Assembly: GCF_003007685.1 (NCBI RefSeq)
Contig: NZ_PXNN01000017.1
Coordinates: forward strand, 661,143 to 725,142
DNA from: Marinobacter halophilus
GTDB taxonomy: Bacteria; Pseudomonadota; Gammaproteobacteria; Pseudomonadales; Oleiphilaceae
DNA: 64,000 nucleotides
Reading direction: 5' to 3'
This document shows, piece after piece, positions 1 to 8,709 of the stretch (positions are counted from its first letter, which is position 1; every line of letters starts with the position of its first letter). The notes beneath the pieces are model-generated. The model was not told the DNA's origin. It ran no database searches and was given only the letters and a program-made list of their open reading frames with translations. The position numbers and the translations under genes were made by a program.

Positions 1-64
1 ATCCTGTGTTAGCCACTTTCGGGCTCCTTTACAGGTATTAGCAAAAGCAATGCCAGGACAACGC

Positions 65-415
65 TCAGGAGGCGCCACCAAACACTGCAAGGCGTGCACT
101 GACCTCAGCAAACTCACTTTCGATGGCGTCAACGATGGCGGGAGCCGCTGCCAGATTACCGGCTTTACCCAGCTGCTCGGCTTCCATGCACAATACCCCC
201 AGATACGGTGCCCCGATGTTGACACAACTACCTTTGAAGCTGTGGGCGGATTTGGCAAACGCATCCGCGTCTGCGGCCTCCAGAGTCTGTCGGAGACTGT
301 CCAGGCGGGTTCGTGAATCTGCCAGATAGGTCTGAATCAGCACGTCAAACTCATCTTCCATGACATCCTGCAATTCAGCCAACGCTTCTTCGTCAAGATG
401 TGTTTTGTCAGTCAT
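65..415 (-). CDS. hptB: HPt phosphotransfer protein, HptB-like
   Basis: 116-residue single-domain histidine phosphotransfer protein. The H-box is visible as AHSFKGS, with the phospho-accepting histidine at residue 58, inside an all-helical Hpt domain. In Pseudomonas aeruginosa HptB passes phosphate from hybrid kinases to the response regulator HsbR and so controls the anti-sigma antagonist HsbA, linking surface signalling to flagellar gene output. The same three genes lie here in the same order (hsbA, hsbR, hptB). The ATG overlaps the end of hsbR by 8 bp, so the two are probably translationally coupled. The hybrid kinases that would feed it are not in this window. The family call is firm; the HptB name rests on context. 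Confidence 0.86.
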   Translation of the reverse strand: MTDKTHLDEEALAELQDVMEDEFDVLIQTYLADSRTRLDSLRQTLEAADADAFAKSAHSFKGSCVNIGAPYLGVLCMEAEQLGKAGNLAAAPAIVDAIESEFAEVSARLAVFGGAS

Positions 416-2165
416 CAGCGATCCTCAGCGTTTCGTTATGACCAGGCTCTACACCGTCATTGGTCTCGGTCGTTTCCCAATCATAGACAAGTTCAACGTG
501 GTTGCCGCGACCGTGCACTCGCAGTTGCCGTGCCATTCGTTTTAACATTTCAAGGCCGCGACCGGCATATCGAGGGCCTGACGGCAGCTGCATCTCAGAC
601 ACCTTCTCAAAATAACGGGCAAAATCAAAGCCCTTCCCGCTATCTTCACACACTACCTGTAACTGACCACCGGTGGCGGTGGGTTGGTGACTCAGAGAAA
701 ACCGTATGTAGTGACCACCGGTTTCGGTGAGTCGCCGTTTTCGTTCCTGATAATAGTGGCCAAAGCCATCGGGCGAGGCTTTCCACTCTGATGGCAATTC
801 CAGCACGCCGTGTTCCAGGGCGTTGTTGTAGAGTTCAGACAGCAGGGTGTAGACCTCGCCGCTTTTTCGGCGCAGCCCTGGCACTTCCATACAGATGTGC
901 AACAGCAATGGCAGTGGATTGAAGTCCGCCAGCGTTCGCTCTCTGACTTCATAGACACAGTGCCAGTCTACCGGTCCGAACAGCGCCGATTCCGGCGGGC
1001 GGTCATTCTGCGCCTGATATTGTTCCTGATGAATGATTTCCAACGCACACAGAGTGAGATCATCGGCCGCTTCCGGCTTTCCGGTGAACTGACGGATGTG
1101 AGCCATCAAGGCATGAAACGGGGTTTCACCCGGCTGAAGTTGGTCCAGCACCTGCCGAACGCCGGCCTCACCAAACTGCTGCCCCTGCTCGTTGCTGGAT
1201 TCCGGGAAACCGTCGGTCATGACAATCACCTGATCACCCGGAACCACCGGCAGCACCGTCATCGACGCGCTGAACTGCTCGGGTGGATGAACACCCAGCG
1301 GCAGATGTTTAGAGGCAATGACAGTACGCTCGCCATCGGCTCGCACCAACCAGCCATCGGGCAGCCCGCCGTTCCAGGTCCGCAACTGGCCAAGTTTGAA
1401 ATCAGCATCCAGCATCGCGCCACAACAGAACATGCCCGGGGGCAGAATGATTCGTAATTTCCGGTTAATTTCCCGGAGGATGTCGGCTGCGCTGAACCCC
1501 TTGAATGCCATGCCATAGAAAATCTCGGCCACGGGCATGGCACCAATAGCCGCCGGCAGACCATGCCCGGTGAAATCTCCCAAAAAAATCAGGGTGCCGC
1601 CGCCAGGTCGGTCAGCGGCAAATAACACATCGCCATTGAACACAGACAAGGGCGATGCGTGGTGACGGATGTTATCGGCGTTCAGGCAACCGGTATGAGC
1701 GACGTTGTCAAAAACACGCCGGGCAACCTTCTGCTCTTCAACCATCGTTTCATTCTGTCGGCGGATCTGATCCCGTTGAGCGGAGAGCACCCGGTGCATC
1801 GTCCGCATCCGGTTGAACGCGTTGATCTTGGCTTCCAGAATGACGCGGTTGTAGGGCTTTACCAGAAAATCATCGCCCCCGGCCTCCAGGCAGCGGGCCA
1901 ATTCACTGGCATCTGAGAGTGAACTCAGGAAGATCAAAGGAACCAGCTGCTCACCGGCCAGCGCCTTGATCTGCCGGGCCGCTTCCATTCCGTCCATTCT
2001 CGGCATCAGCGCATCAAGCAGAACGATATCCGGTTGAACATCGGCGAACAGCGCCACGGCCTCAATGCCGTCGCTGGCTTCGAACACCTCATGGCCCAGC
2101 TTCCGAACAAACGCAGAAAGGATCAGACGGTCACTGTCGCTGTCTTCAGCGATCAGTACCTTCAA
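408..2165 (-). CDS. hsbR: Response regulator with PP2C phosphatase and HATPase domains, HsbR-like
   Basis: Three-domain regulator. An N-terminal receiver has acidic residues at 7-8, the phospho-acceptor Asp51 in IVLLDALMPRMDG and Lys103. A SpoIIE-type PP2C phosphatase follows, with FLGDFTGHG and VIVMTDGFPES, and then an anti-sigma-type HATPase domain with LLSELYNNALEHG and YAGRGLEML. This matches HsbR of the P. aeruginosa HptB pathway, which switches between phosphatase and kinase activity on HsbA. No ATG fits. The best start is TTG at 2165, preceded by GAGG with an 8-nt spacer lying just past the hsbA stop, giving 585 residues. An upstream in-frame extension to 2273 would overlap hsbA by about 100 bp and encode low-complexity Ser/Ala sequence, so I reject it. 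Confidence 0.85.
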   Translation of the reverse strand: MKVLIAEDSDSDRLILSAFVRKLGHEVFEASDGIEAVALFADVQPDIVLLDALMPRMDGMEAARQIKALAGEQLVPLIFLSSLSDASELARCLEAGGDDFLVKPYNRVILEAKINAFNRMRTMHRVLSAQRDQIRRQNETMVEEQKVARRVFDNVAHTGCLNADNIRHHASPLSVFNGDVLFAADRPGGGTLIFLGDFTGHGLPAAIGAMPVAEIFYGMAFKGFSAADILREINRKLRIILPPGMFCCGAMLDADFKLGQLRTWNGGLPDGWLVRADGERTVIASKHLPLGVHPPEQFSASMTVLPVVPGDQVIVMTDGFPESSNEQGQQFGEAGVRQVLDQLQPGETPFHALMAHIRQFTGKPEAADDLTLCALEIIHQEQYQAQNDRPPESALFGPVDWHCVYEVRERTLADFNPLPLLLHICMEVPGLRRKSGEVYTLLSELYNNALEHGVLELPSEWKASPDGFGHYYQERKRRLTETGGHYIRFSLSHQPTATGGQLQVVCEDSGKGFDFARYFEKVSEMQLPSGPRYAGRGLEMLKRMARQLRVHGRGNHVELVYDWETTETNDGVEPGHNETLRIADD

Positions 2166-2175
2166 GGCGCTAGCC

Positions 2176-2481
2176 TCAGCGGATGCTGAAAAGCTGCTCA
2201 AAATTGGAGATAGCGAGGATGCGGCGGACATCACTGTTGCAGTTCTCGACGGAAATACACGCGCTGTCGCCACCAGCGTGATCCCTTAACAACAGCAGCA
2301 TGCCAAGCGCGGAGCTATCGAGGTAGGTAGTATCGGAAAGATCAACAACGTAACGGGTAACGGCTGGATCACTGTGCTCGTAGGCATCGCGAAAGGCCTG
2401 GTGAGTACTGAAGTCGAACCGGCCCTCGACCCGGATTGTCAGAGTCTGACCGTCATCACTCCGGCGCGCTTCTATCGGCAT
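2176..2481 (-). CDS. hsbA: STAS-domain anti-sigma factor antagonist, HsbA-like
   Basis: 101-residue single STAS domain. The phosphorylatable serine is Ser56 in TTYLDSSALGMLL, the same number as the modified serine reported for P. aeruginosa HsbA. In that system unphosphorylated HsbA binds the anti-sigma factor FlgM and frees the flagellar sigma factor, while the phosphorylated form acts on a diguanylate cyclase. Here it heads the hsbA-hsbR-hptB cassette, which sits directly after fliJ in the flagellar cluster, so the same link to motility is a reasonable inference. An ATG start at 2481 fits the normal STAS length. Confidence 0.85.
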   Translation of the reverse strand: MPIEARRSDDGQTLTIRVEGRFDFSTHQAFRDAYEHSDPAVTRYVVDLSDTTYLDSSALGMLLLLRDHAGGDSACISVENCNSDVRRILAISNFEQLFSIR

Positions 2482-2615
2482 TGCCTGACCTCCGTGCGCT
2501 GTGCATCAACGAGCATTGCGATTCTCCTTGTTCCGGTTGCAGCCTTACCTGACTAAGCATAGACAAGTTACCAAAAAATGCATCTGTTGCATCTGATTCA
2601 GTTCATCAACAACCG

Positions 2616-3059
2616 TTAACGGTGCTTGCGGGCGAAGGCTCTGCCTGCGGCCTCGTCCGCCAGCTTTTGCTCGCTCAGGTCGCGCTCTCGCTGCTCTTGC
2701 TGCCGACACGTCTCTATAAATTTCTCCATGCCCCGGCGGCGCTCCCAGGCCTGCAGCCATTCTAAGCGGCGGGCCTCGAACATCTGTTCAGCCTGTTGTA
2801 ACTGGCGATTCTGCTGAACGATCACTTGGTCCAGCTGGGCGATAAAGGCTGCCCAGGCCTGCAGGCGGGTAACCGGTACCACACCTTGCTGACTGGCCCG
2901 AATCTGATCCCGGTATTCCTGCTGATAGCGCTCAAGGTTGGCCACCTGCTCGCGATGGGCTTCAACCTGCTTCCTGGCCTCCCCTAAGCGCTCCATGGCT
3001 TCTTTTTCTTTGCGTTGCTCAAGGTTCAGCACCGTCTCAAGCCGCTTTGAGCGCAGCAT
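2616..3059 (-). CDS. fliJ: Flagellar export chaperone FliJ
   Basis: 147-residue, almost entirely coiled-coil, highly charged protein (runs of E, K, R and Q with heptad spacing), the normal size and character of FliJ. FliJ is the soluble stalk of the flagellar export ATPase complex, linking the FliI hexamer to FlhA and recycling chaperones. Its ATG shares one base with the fliI stop (TGATG), so it is translationally coupled to fliI. It is the last classical flagellar gene of the run, with hsbA following about 135 bp downstream. Sequence conservation in FliJ is low, so the name rests on position, length and coiled-coil character. Confidence 0.88.
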   Translation of the reverse strand: MLRSKRLETVLNLEQRKEKEAMERLGEARKQVEAHREQVANLERYQQEYRDQIRASQQGVVPVTRLQAWAAFIAQLDQVIVQQNRQLQQAEQMFEARRLEWLQAWERRRGMEKFIETCRQQEQRERDLSEQKLADEAAGRAFARKHR

Positions 3060-4450
3060 CAGCCATCACCCCGCTCGGCGGGAGCGCCAGGTACCGCCGT
3101 CTTGATACGGTCAGGGGAACGCCGTTCGGGCACCACCGCCAGAAGCTGCTCTATGCTTTCGATCAACGGCGAACTGGCATTGAGGTCTTGCTGCAGAAAC
3201 TGCCGCATGTTGCTAATGTGCTGAATGGCAAAATCGGTTTCCGGATCCGAGCCTTTAACGTAAGCACCCACGCTGATCAGGTCACGGGCCTGCTGGTAAC
3301 GGGAATAAACCTGCTTGAAGCGCTGTGCCCGGGAAAAATGCTCGGGGCTGGTGACCTGAGGCATCACCCGGCTGATCGAAGCCTCCACATCAATGGCGGG
3401 GTAGTGCCCTTCTTCCGCCAGCCGTCGTGACAGCACGATATGGCCGTCCAGAATGGCCCGGGCCGCATCGGCGATCGGATCCTGCTGATCGTCGCCTTCG
3501 GTTAATACGGTGTAGAATGCGGTGATGGAGCCACCCCCCGGGCGGCCATTCCCCGTGCGCTCAACCAGTTGCGGCAGCTTGGCAAACACCGAGGGCGGAT
3601 AGCCTTTGGTCGCCGGCGGCTCGCCCACCGCCAGGGCAATTTCCCGCTGGGCCTGGGCATAACGGGTGAGGGAATCCATCAACAGCAGCACCCGCTTGCC
3701 CTGATCACGGTAATATTCGGCAATACGCGTGGTCAGCATAGCTGCACGCAGGCGCATCAGAGGTGAATCGTCCGCCGGAGACGCCACCACCACCGATCTG
3801 GCCAGGCCCTCATCACCCAGAATGTCCTCGATAAATTCCTTGACCTCTCGGCCCCGCTCACCAATCAGCCCGACAACGGTGATGTCGGCATCGGTAAACC
3901 GGGTCATCATGCCCAGCAGCATACTCTTACCAACACCACTGCCGGCGAACAGGCCCAGACGCTGGCCCTGGCCAACCGTCAGCAAGGCATTGATGGCCCG
4001 GATACCGACGTCCATGGACTGTCGCACCGGAGCACGGTTGAGCGGGTTAATAATGTCTCCGGTCAGCTGAACCCGGGCCTCGGCCTGCAACGGTCCTTTG
4101 CCGTCCAGCGGATCGCCGGCACCATTAACCACGCGCCCGAGCATTTGCGGTCCCACCGGCACCCGGCTGGCCGAAGACAACGGCACCACCCGGGCACCAG
4201 GTTTCAGACCCTCGATGGCGGTCAGCGGCATCAGGTAGACTTTGTCATCTTCGAAACCGACCACTTCGGCCTCGACACTGCCAGTGCCCTCGCCTTCGAT
4301 CACGCAACGATCACCCACCACCATGGGGCAGCCAACGCACTCAAGGGTGAGGCCCACCATACGGGTCAGGCGGCCGGACAATTCCGGTGCCGGTTCGGCC
4401 GCAATCGCGCCCTGCAGCTGGCGCAACCGATCAGCCAGGCGCGAGGTCAT
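3059..4450 (-). CDS. fliI: Flagellar export ATPase FliI
   Basis: 463-residue F1-beta-like ATPase of the flagellar type III export apparatus. Walker A is GSGVGKS (170-176) and Walker B is VLLLMDS (254-260), followed by [10 protein letters not shown], the FliI/SctN signature region. I prefer the ATG at 4450 (MTSRLADRL). A longer in-frame reading to 4510 would overlap fliH by 80 bp; the chosen start overlaps it by 20 bp. FliI hydrolyses ATP to release substrates from chaperones at the export gate. It is co-transcribed with fliH, its regulator, and fliJ, the stalk. Confidence 0.95.
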   Translation of the reverse strand: MTSRLADRLRQLQGAIAAEPAPELSGRLTRMVGLTLECVGCPMVVGDRCVIEGEGTGSVEAEVVGFEDDKVYLMPLTAIEGLKPGARVVPLSSASRVPVGPQMLGRVVNGAGDPLDGKGPLQAEARVQLTGDIINPLNRAPVRQSMDVGIRAINALLTVGQGQRLGLFAGSGVGKSMLLGMMTRFTDADITVVGLIGERGREVKEFIEDILGDEGLARSVVVASPADDSPLMRLRAAMLTTRIAEYYRDQGKRVLLLMDSLTRYAQAQREIALAVGEPPATKGYPPSVFAKLPQLVERTGNGRPGGGSITAFYTVLTEGDDQQDPIADAARAILDGHIVLSRRLAEEGHYPAIDVEASISRVMPQVTSPEHFSRAQRFKQVYSRYQQARDLISVGAYVKGSDPETDFAIQHISNMRQFLQQDLNASSPLIESIEQLLAVVPERRSPDRIKTAVPGAPAERGDG

Positions 4451-5351
4451 CGTCCTCATCCTGTGTGCTTGGTGCATGTTGAGGACTGGTGTCAGGCGCT
4501 TCAGAGGCAAGGTGTGCGGTGTCCGGAGTGTTCATGCCGGACTCGCTCAGAACATCGCGATGAAAATCGCTCAGCTCGCCCATCAAGGTGTTCAGTTCTT
4601 CCTTTTCTGCGCCGGGGTTGTCACTTAACTGTTCTTCCAGCATGCCTTGCACCGCACGCTGAAAGCGTTTCTCAACGGTATAGTCCACCAGGCTGTGCCG
4701 AGACTCGACCCGACAGCCTCCGGGCAGCACTGTATCGTCTTCTACGATAGACGGGCTGACTTCCAGCCGCTCGGCCACTTCCCGAACCGGCTCCAGATCA
4801 TCCGGATGAATATGGATTCGCAGGTTGTCAGCGGTCGAGGGTAACGCGGCCAGAGCTTTGCGCACGACCTGTCGGATCTGGGAAGAGTCCATGCTCAGTT
4901 CGCGGTATACCACGGCCCGAGCCAACACGGTGGTCAGATTAACCAGCACCGTCTCAAGCTCTTCTTCGTGGCGCTGTATCGGTAGCATCAACTCTCCCAG
5001 CAGGTGCTCAAGACGGTCTGTGCGCGACTCCACTTCTTTGCGGGTTTCCTCGGCCGCCCGTTGACTGCCCTGCTCTCGCCCTTCCGCTTCGCCGGCACCG
5101 TAACCTTCCTGGTGGCCTTCTGCACGACCTTCCTCAAAGCCATCTTTATAGCCCGCTTGCCGGCCCTCCTGAAAACCATCTTCTCTGGCGGCCTGTCGGA
5201 TTTCTTCCAGATCACCGGCGGTCAACGGTTTGACCTCTTGCTCGTGAATCACCTGGTTGCCACGCTCGTCAAGCAGGGGCAACTCCCACCGCTCCCAGGC
5301 GGTCAGCTGTTCTTTCGGGATACGCTTGGTGTCCTGATCGGAATCTTTCAT
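4431..5351 (-). CDS. fliH: Flagellar assembly protein FliH
   Basis: 306-residue FliH, the negative regulator and membrane-targeting partner of the FliI ATPase. Residues about 59-95 form a run of GxxxG-type repeats (GF, GR, GY, GF, GR, GH, GY, G), the hallmark glycine-repeat helix of FliH, followed by a charged coiled coil and a C-terminal V-ATPase-E-like domain. The ATG at 5351 overlaps the fliG stop by one base (TGATG). A GTG one codon upstream is less likely. It is longer than enteric FliH (about 230 residues) because of the acidic C-terminal tail, rich in D, E, S and T. Confidence 0.92.
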   Translation of the reverse strand: MKDSDQDTKRIPKEQLTAWERWELPLLDERGNQVIHEQEVKPLTAGDLEEIRQAAREDGFQEGRQAGYKDGFEEGRAEGHQEGYGAGEAEGREQGSQRAAEETRKEVESRTDRLEHLLGELMLPIQRHEEELETVLVNLTTVLARAVVYRELSMDSSQIRQVVRKALAALPSTADNLRIHIHPDDLEPVREVAERLEVSPSIVEDDTVLPGGCRVESRHSLVDYTVEKRFQRAVQGMLEEQLSDNPGAEKEELNTLMGELSDFHRDVLSESGMNTPDTAHLASEAPDTSPQHAPSTQDEDDDLAPG

Positions 5352-6397
5352 CACATCATTTCTTCACCGGCACCGCCAAGCGAAATCTCGCCGGCCTCTG
5401 CCATGCGTCGGGCCACACTGATGATGTCTTTCTGGGCAGACTCCACTTCGCTGACCTTGACCGGGCCTTTGGCTTCCAGGTCATCCTGCAGCAATTCCGC
5501 CGCCCGCTTGGACATATTCTTGAAGATCTTGTCTTTGACGGCTTCGTCGGAGCCCTTGAGCGCCACCACCAATACTTCGGAAGACACTTCTCTGAGCAAC
5601 GCCTGTATGCCGCGATCGTCGACTTCTTTGAGATTATCAAAAACAAACATCAGATCTTCGATGGTAGAGGCAAGATCCGGGTCCATGTCTTTGATGGAGT
5701 CCATCAGGTTGCCCTCAATACCGCGATCCATGAAGTTCATGATGTCGGCCGCCCGTTTGATGCCGCCAATGCGACTGGTCTGGGCTGCAGAGCCTCCTGA
5801 GAACTGTTTTTCAAGAATATCGTTGAGTTCCTGCAAGGCCTGGGGCTGGATACTTTCGAGTGAGGCAACCCGCATCATCACGTCGAGCCGGACCTTTTCG
5901 TCCAGGGTTGCCAAAATTTCGGCGGCCTGGTCCGGGTCAAGGTAAGAGATAACGATTGCCTGAATCTGAGGGTGTTCGTAACGGATGATATCGCCGACAG
6001 CCCTCGGCTCCATCCACTTCAGGGTATCGAGACCGGTGGTATTGCCACCGACCAGAATACGGTCGATCAGGCTGGCGGCTTTGTCGTCGCCCAGGGCCTG
6101 GGTCAGCATGGCCCGGATGTAGTCGTCGTTGCCAACACCCAACCCGGTTTGCCCGCCCACCGCCTCAACAAACTGGTTAAGCACAAAAGTGACGTCGTCT
6201 TTGCTGACGTCTTTCATCTGGGCCATGGCAACGCCAACACGCTGCACCTCTTTCGGGCCCATGTGCTTCAGTATTTCGGCCGCGTCTGTCTCACCCAGCG
6301 ACATCAACAGGATGGCCGCCTGCTCCACGCGCGGAATCTTGCGTTGCTGTTTCCGGGGGGTATTATCCCCCTGTAACTGGCCGTTTTCTTCAGTCAT
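5351..6397 (-). CDS. fliG: Flagellar motor switch protein FliG
   Basis: 348-residue rotor protein of the switch complex. It transmits torque from the stator and sets rotation direction with FliM and FliN. The central-domain EHPQ motif (141-144) binds FliM, and the C-terminal domain carries the charged helix region (LMFVFDNL and RGIQALLREV) that faces the stator. The N-terminal part holds the FliF-binding domain. The ATG at 6397 overlaps fliF by 8 bp; the TTG codon just upstream is unlikely to be used. Length and all domains are normal. Confidence 0.96.
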   Translation of the reverse strand: MTEENGQLQGDNTPRKQQRKIPRVEQAAILLMSLGETDAAEILKHMGPKEVQRVGVAMAQMKDVSKDDVTFVLNQFVEAVGGQTGLGVGNDDYIRAMLTQALGDDKAASLIDRILVGGNTTGLDTLKWMEPRAVGDIIRYEHPQIQAIVISYLDPDQAAEILATLDEKVRLDVMMRVASLESIQPQALQELNDILEKQFSGGSAAQTSRIGGIKRAADIMNFMDRGIEGNLMDSIKDMDPDLASTIEDLMFVFDNLKEVDDRGIQALLREVSSEVLVVALKGSDEAVKDKIFKNMSKRAAELLQDDLEAKGPVKVSEVESAQKDIISVARRMAEAGEISLGGAGEEMM

Positions 6398-8090
6398 CAA
6401 CGTTCACCCACTGACGCATAACCTGTGCAACCCTGGCGGGATCTTCTGCAATCAGGCCCTTGAGAGCATTTACCTGCCTATCATAGCTGTCTGTGGCTCC
6501 GGGCAACAGCAAGTCATCCTGTGAGGACATCGCTTCTCTGAGGGCGTCACCTCCTTCAATGCCGTCAAGCCCGCCGCCGTAACTACCATCCGAATCGTCG
6601 CCACGCTCTTTACTCCCGGCACCGGACAGGCTTTTCAGGGTCGGCCGCAGTAACCCGAGCACCAGGATCAGAATGACCAGGCCAGCCAACACCTGCTTCA
6701 TCAGATCCCAGAACCAGGGTTGCTCCCAGAAACCCGGTGTATCGAACTCCATGGTTTCTTCCTGGGCGAAAGCGGTGTTCATCACCGTGACACTGTCGCC
6801 GCGAGCCGCCGAATAGCCAACGGCATCACGCACCAGCATGCTCAGGCGCTGAAGCTCTACTTCCGGCCAGGGTTCGAAGGTGACTGCGCCGGTTTCCGGG
6901 TTAACCACTCGCATGTCGTCAACGGCCAGAGCGACGGTGACACGCTTGACGCCGCCCATTTCCTGGCGGGTGTAACTGACAGTGCGGTCAATTTCATAGT
7001 TGCGCGTGGATTCCCTGCGCACATTGACTGGCGCCGCCGGAGCGCCGTCGCCATTCTCCGCATCAACCTGCTCAGGCACTGTGGCATTGCCCGGAGGCTG
7101 ATTAGCGAGTGCACCCGGAATACCGCCGTTGGCGCCGGCGCCGCGCTGCTCACTCAATTCACGCTCGCTGCGAACCGCCTGCTGTTCCGGGTTGTACAAC
7201 TCCTCGGCACGCTCGACCGCAGAGAAATCCAGATCGGCACTCACTTCGGCACGATACCGGCCGTTGCCTACAATGGGTGAAATCATCGACGCCACACGAC
7301 GGCTAAGCCGCTCTTCTACTCTTGAGGTGTACTCGTACTGATCTTTCATCCGATCCACATCACCGCGGGCTTCGTCGCCGGTCAGCAAGTTGCCATTCTG
7401 ATCCACCACGGTCACCTGCTCCCGGTTCATCATCGGGACGCTGCCGGCCACAAGATTGACAATGGCGCGGATCTGCTCCTGCTCCGGTCGGCGCCCGGCA
7501 AACACTTCAAGAAATACCGACGCAGTCGGCTCTCGGGCATCACGAATAAATACCGAACGCTCAGGAATAGCAAGGTGCACTCGGGCGTTGCGGACACCAC
7601 GCATGGTCGCAATGGTGCGGGCCAACTCGCCTTCCAGACCTCGGCGATAACTGATGGTTTCCATAAACTGGGAAGTGCCCAGACCACGATCCTGATCCAG
7701 CAGCTCATACCCGATCGTTTTGCGATCAGTAACGCCCTCGGCAGCGAGTTTCAGCCGGGCATTGTGGACTTCTTCTGAAGGTACCAACAACGCACCGGTA
7801 CGTGGATCCATCCGGTATTTGATGCCGTTGCTGTCGAGAATGCTGGTAACGTCCTGCGGGTTGTAGGCAGACAAGTCCCCCACTACCGGCTGATAGTTGG
7901 GCTCCTGGGCCCAGAGCACCACAGCAAATCCCAACGCCACACTGGCTGCCAGTCCAACCATTAACCCGACCTGACGCAGCAGGTGCAAGCGATTAAACCC
8001 GAGCAGCAAATTGCTGCGGCTTTCCGGTGCGCCTGTGTCCTGGGTTGCCGGCACGTCAGAAGCAGTAGTTTGTGCAGGTACGCTTGCCAT
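6390..8090 (-). CDS. fliF: Flagellar MS-ring protein FliF
   Basis: 566-residue MS-ring protein. An N-terminal transmembrane helix (about 40-62, within LMVGLAASVALGFAVVLW) is followed by the periplasmic ring-building motifs, an extended linker with a low-complexity GAGANGG region, a second transmembrane helix near residues 458-478 (LAGLVILILVLGLLRP) and a cytoplasmic tail for FliG binding. It forms the inner-membrane base of the flagellum around the export gate. The ATG lies 15 bp downstream of fliE and the 3' end overlaps fliG. Length is within the family's range. Confidence 0.96.
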   Translation of the reverse strand: MASVPAQTTASDVPATQDTGAPESRSNLLLGFNRLHLLRQVGLMVGLAASVALGFAVVLWAQEPNYQPVVGDLSAYNPQDVTSILDSNGIKYRMDPRTGALLVPSEEVHNARLKLAAEGVTDRKTIGYELLDQDRGLGTSQFMETISYRRGLEGELARTIATMRGVRNARVHLAIPERSVFIRDAREPTASVFLEVFAGRRPEQEQIRAIVNLVAGSVPMMNREQVTVVDQNGNLLTGDEARGDVDRMKDQYEYTSRVEERLSRRVASMISPIVGNGRYRAEVSADLDFSAVERAEELYNPEQQAVRSERELSEQRGAGANGGIPGALANQPPGNATVPEQVDAENGDGAPAAPVNVRRESTRNYEIDRTVSYTRQEMGGVKRVTVALAVDDMRVVNPETGAVTFEPWPEVELQRLSMLVRDAVGYSAARGDSVTVMNTAFAQEETMEFDTPGFWEQPWFWDLMKQVLAGLVILILVLGLLRPTLKSLSGAGSKERGDDSDGSYGGGLDGIEGGDALREAMSSQDDLLLPGATDSYDRQVNALKGLIAEDPARVAQVMRQWVNVDD

Positions 8091-8105
8091 GCGGGTACTC
8101 CGTTA

Positions 8106-8474
8106 TCAGATCGGCATGTTCATAATGTCTTCATAAGCCCTGACCACCCGGTTACGCACCTGGGTGAGGGCCTCGAAGGACACAGACGATTTCTGGGCTG
8201 CAATCATCACGCGGGTGATGTCCACATTCGGGTCACCCATATCGTAGGCGGTGCGCAGCTCATTGGCCTGCTTTTGCGTGTCGTTGACGCTGTTGACCGC
8301 ATTGCCCAGCATGTCGCTGAAGCTGGAAACTTCCCGGGGTTCCTGAACACTGCGAGGACCGTCGATCCGGCCACGAACCGATTGATCCTGCTCGACACGC
8401 TGATTCTGCATCATCTGGGAACGCAGAGAACGAATGTCTGACAAAACGCTGTTGATGTCGGCACGCTGAACCAT
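8106..8474 (-). CDS. fliE: Flagellar hook-basal body protein FliE
   Basis: 122-residue FliE, which joins the MS ring to the proximal rod. The C-terminal half carries the typical sequence (SFEALTQVRNRVVRAYEDI, then MNMPI at the end). The ATG at 8474 follows GGAGAGAG with good spacing. An in-frame extension to 8606 would run through the sigma-54 promoter and add an implausible N-terminus, so I reject it. It is the first gene of the fliEFGHIJ run, with a sigma-54 promoter 59 bp upstream of the start. Confidence 0.94.
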   Translation of the reverse strand: MVQRADINSVLSDIRSLRSQMMQNQRVEQDQSVRGRIDGPRSVQEPREVSSFSDMLGNAVNSVNDTQKQANELRTAYDMGDPNVDITRVMIAAQKSSVSFEALTQVRNRVVRAYEDIMNMPI

Positions 8475-8532
8475 ATCTCTCTCCAGGCTAACCCCACGGG
8501 GTGTCACTTGATCTTCACTTTCTTGAGATAAA

Positions 8533-8547
8533 GCAAACAGCAGGCCA
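8533..8547 (-). promoter_or_regulatory. Sigma-54 (RpoN) promoter of fliE operon
   Basis: Read on the minus strand: TGGCCT, five bases, TTGC followed by T. The invariant GG (-24) and GC (-12) are both present at the correct spacing. It lies 59 bp upstream of the fliE ATG. In Pseudomonas the fliE operon is RpoN-dependent and activated by FleR, whose gene lies just upstream here. Confidence 0.82.
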
Positions 8548-8650
8548 TAATTTTTATATTGATATTTTTCAGTGTATTGCAGTAAAAAAACTTTCAACTC
8601 TGACAATGACCGCCAGACATTTGACGGCAGCAGGAGCGGCGTTCAGGCAG

Positions 8651-8676
8651 AAAAAAAGGCACCCCGAAGGGTGCCC
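8651..8676 (-). terminator. Rho-independent terminator of fleSR
   Basis: GGCACCC and GGGTGCC arms around a short loop, followed on the minus strand by a run of seven T. It lies 34 bp past the fleR stop and before the fliE promoter, insulating fleSR from the fliE operon. Confidence 0.88.
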
Positions 8677-8709
8677 GAAGGAGTACAGTTGCACGATAAC
8701 AGACAAGAA

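Noticed and set aside
1..64. Possible gene end at the left edge
   Set aside because: No frame with support can be followed; only about 64 bp precede the hptB stop.
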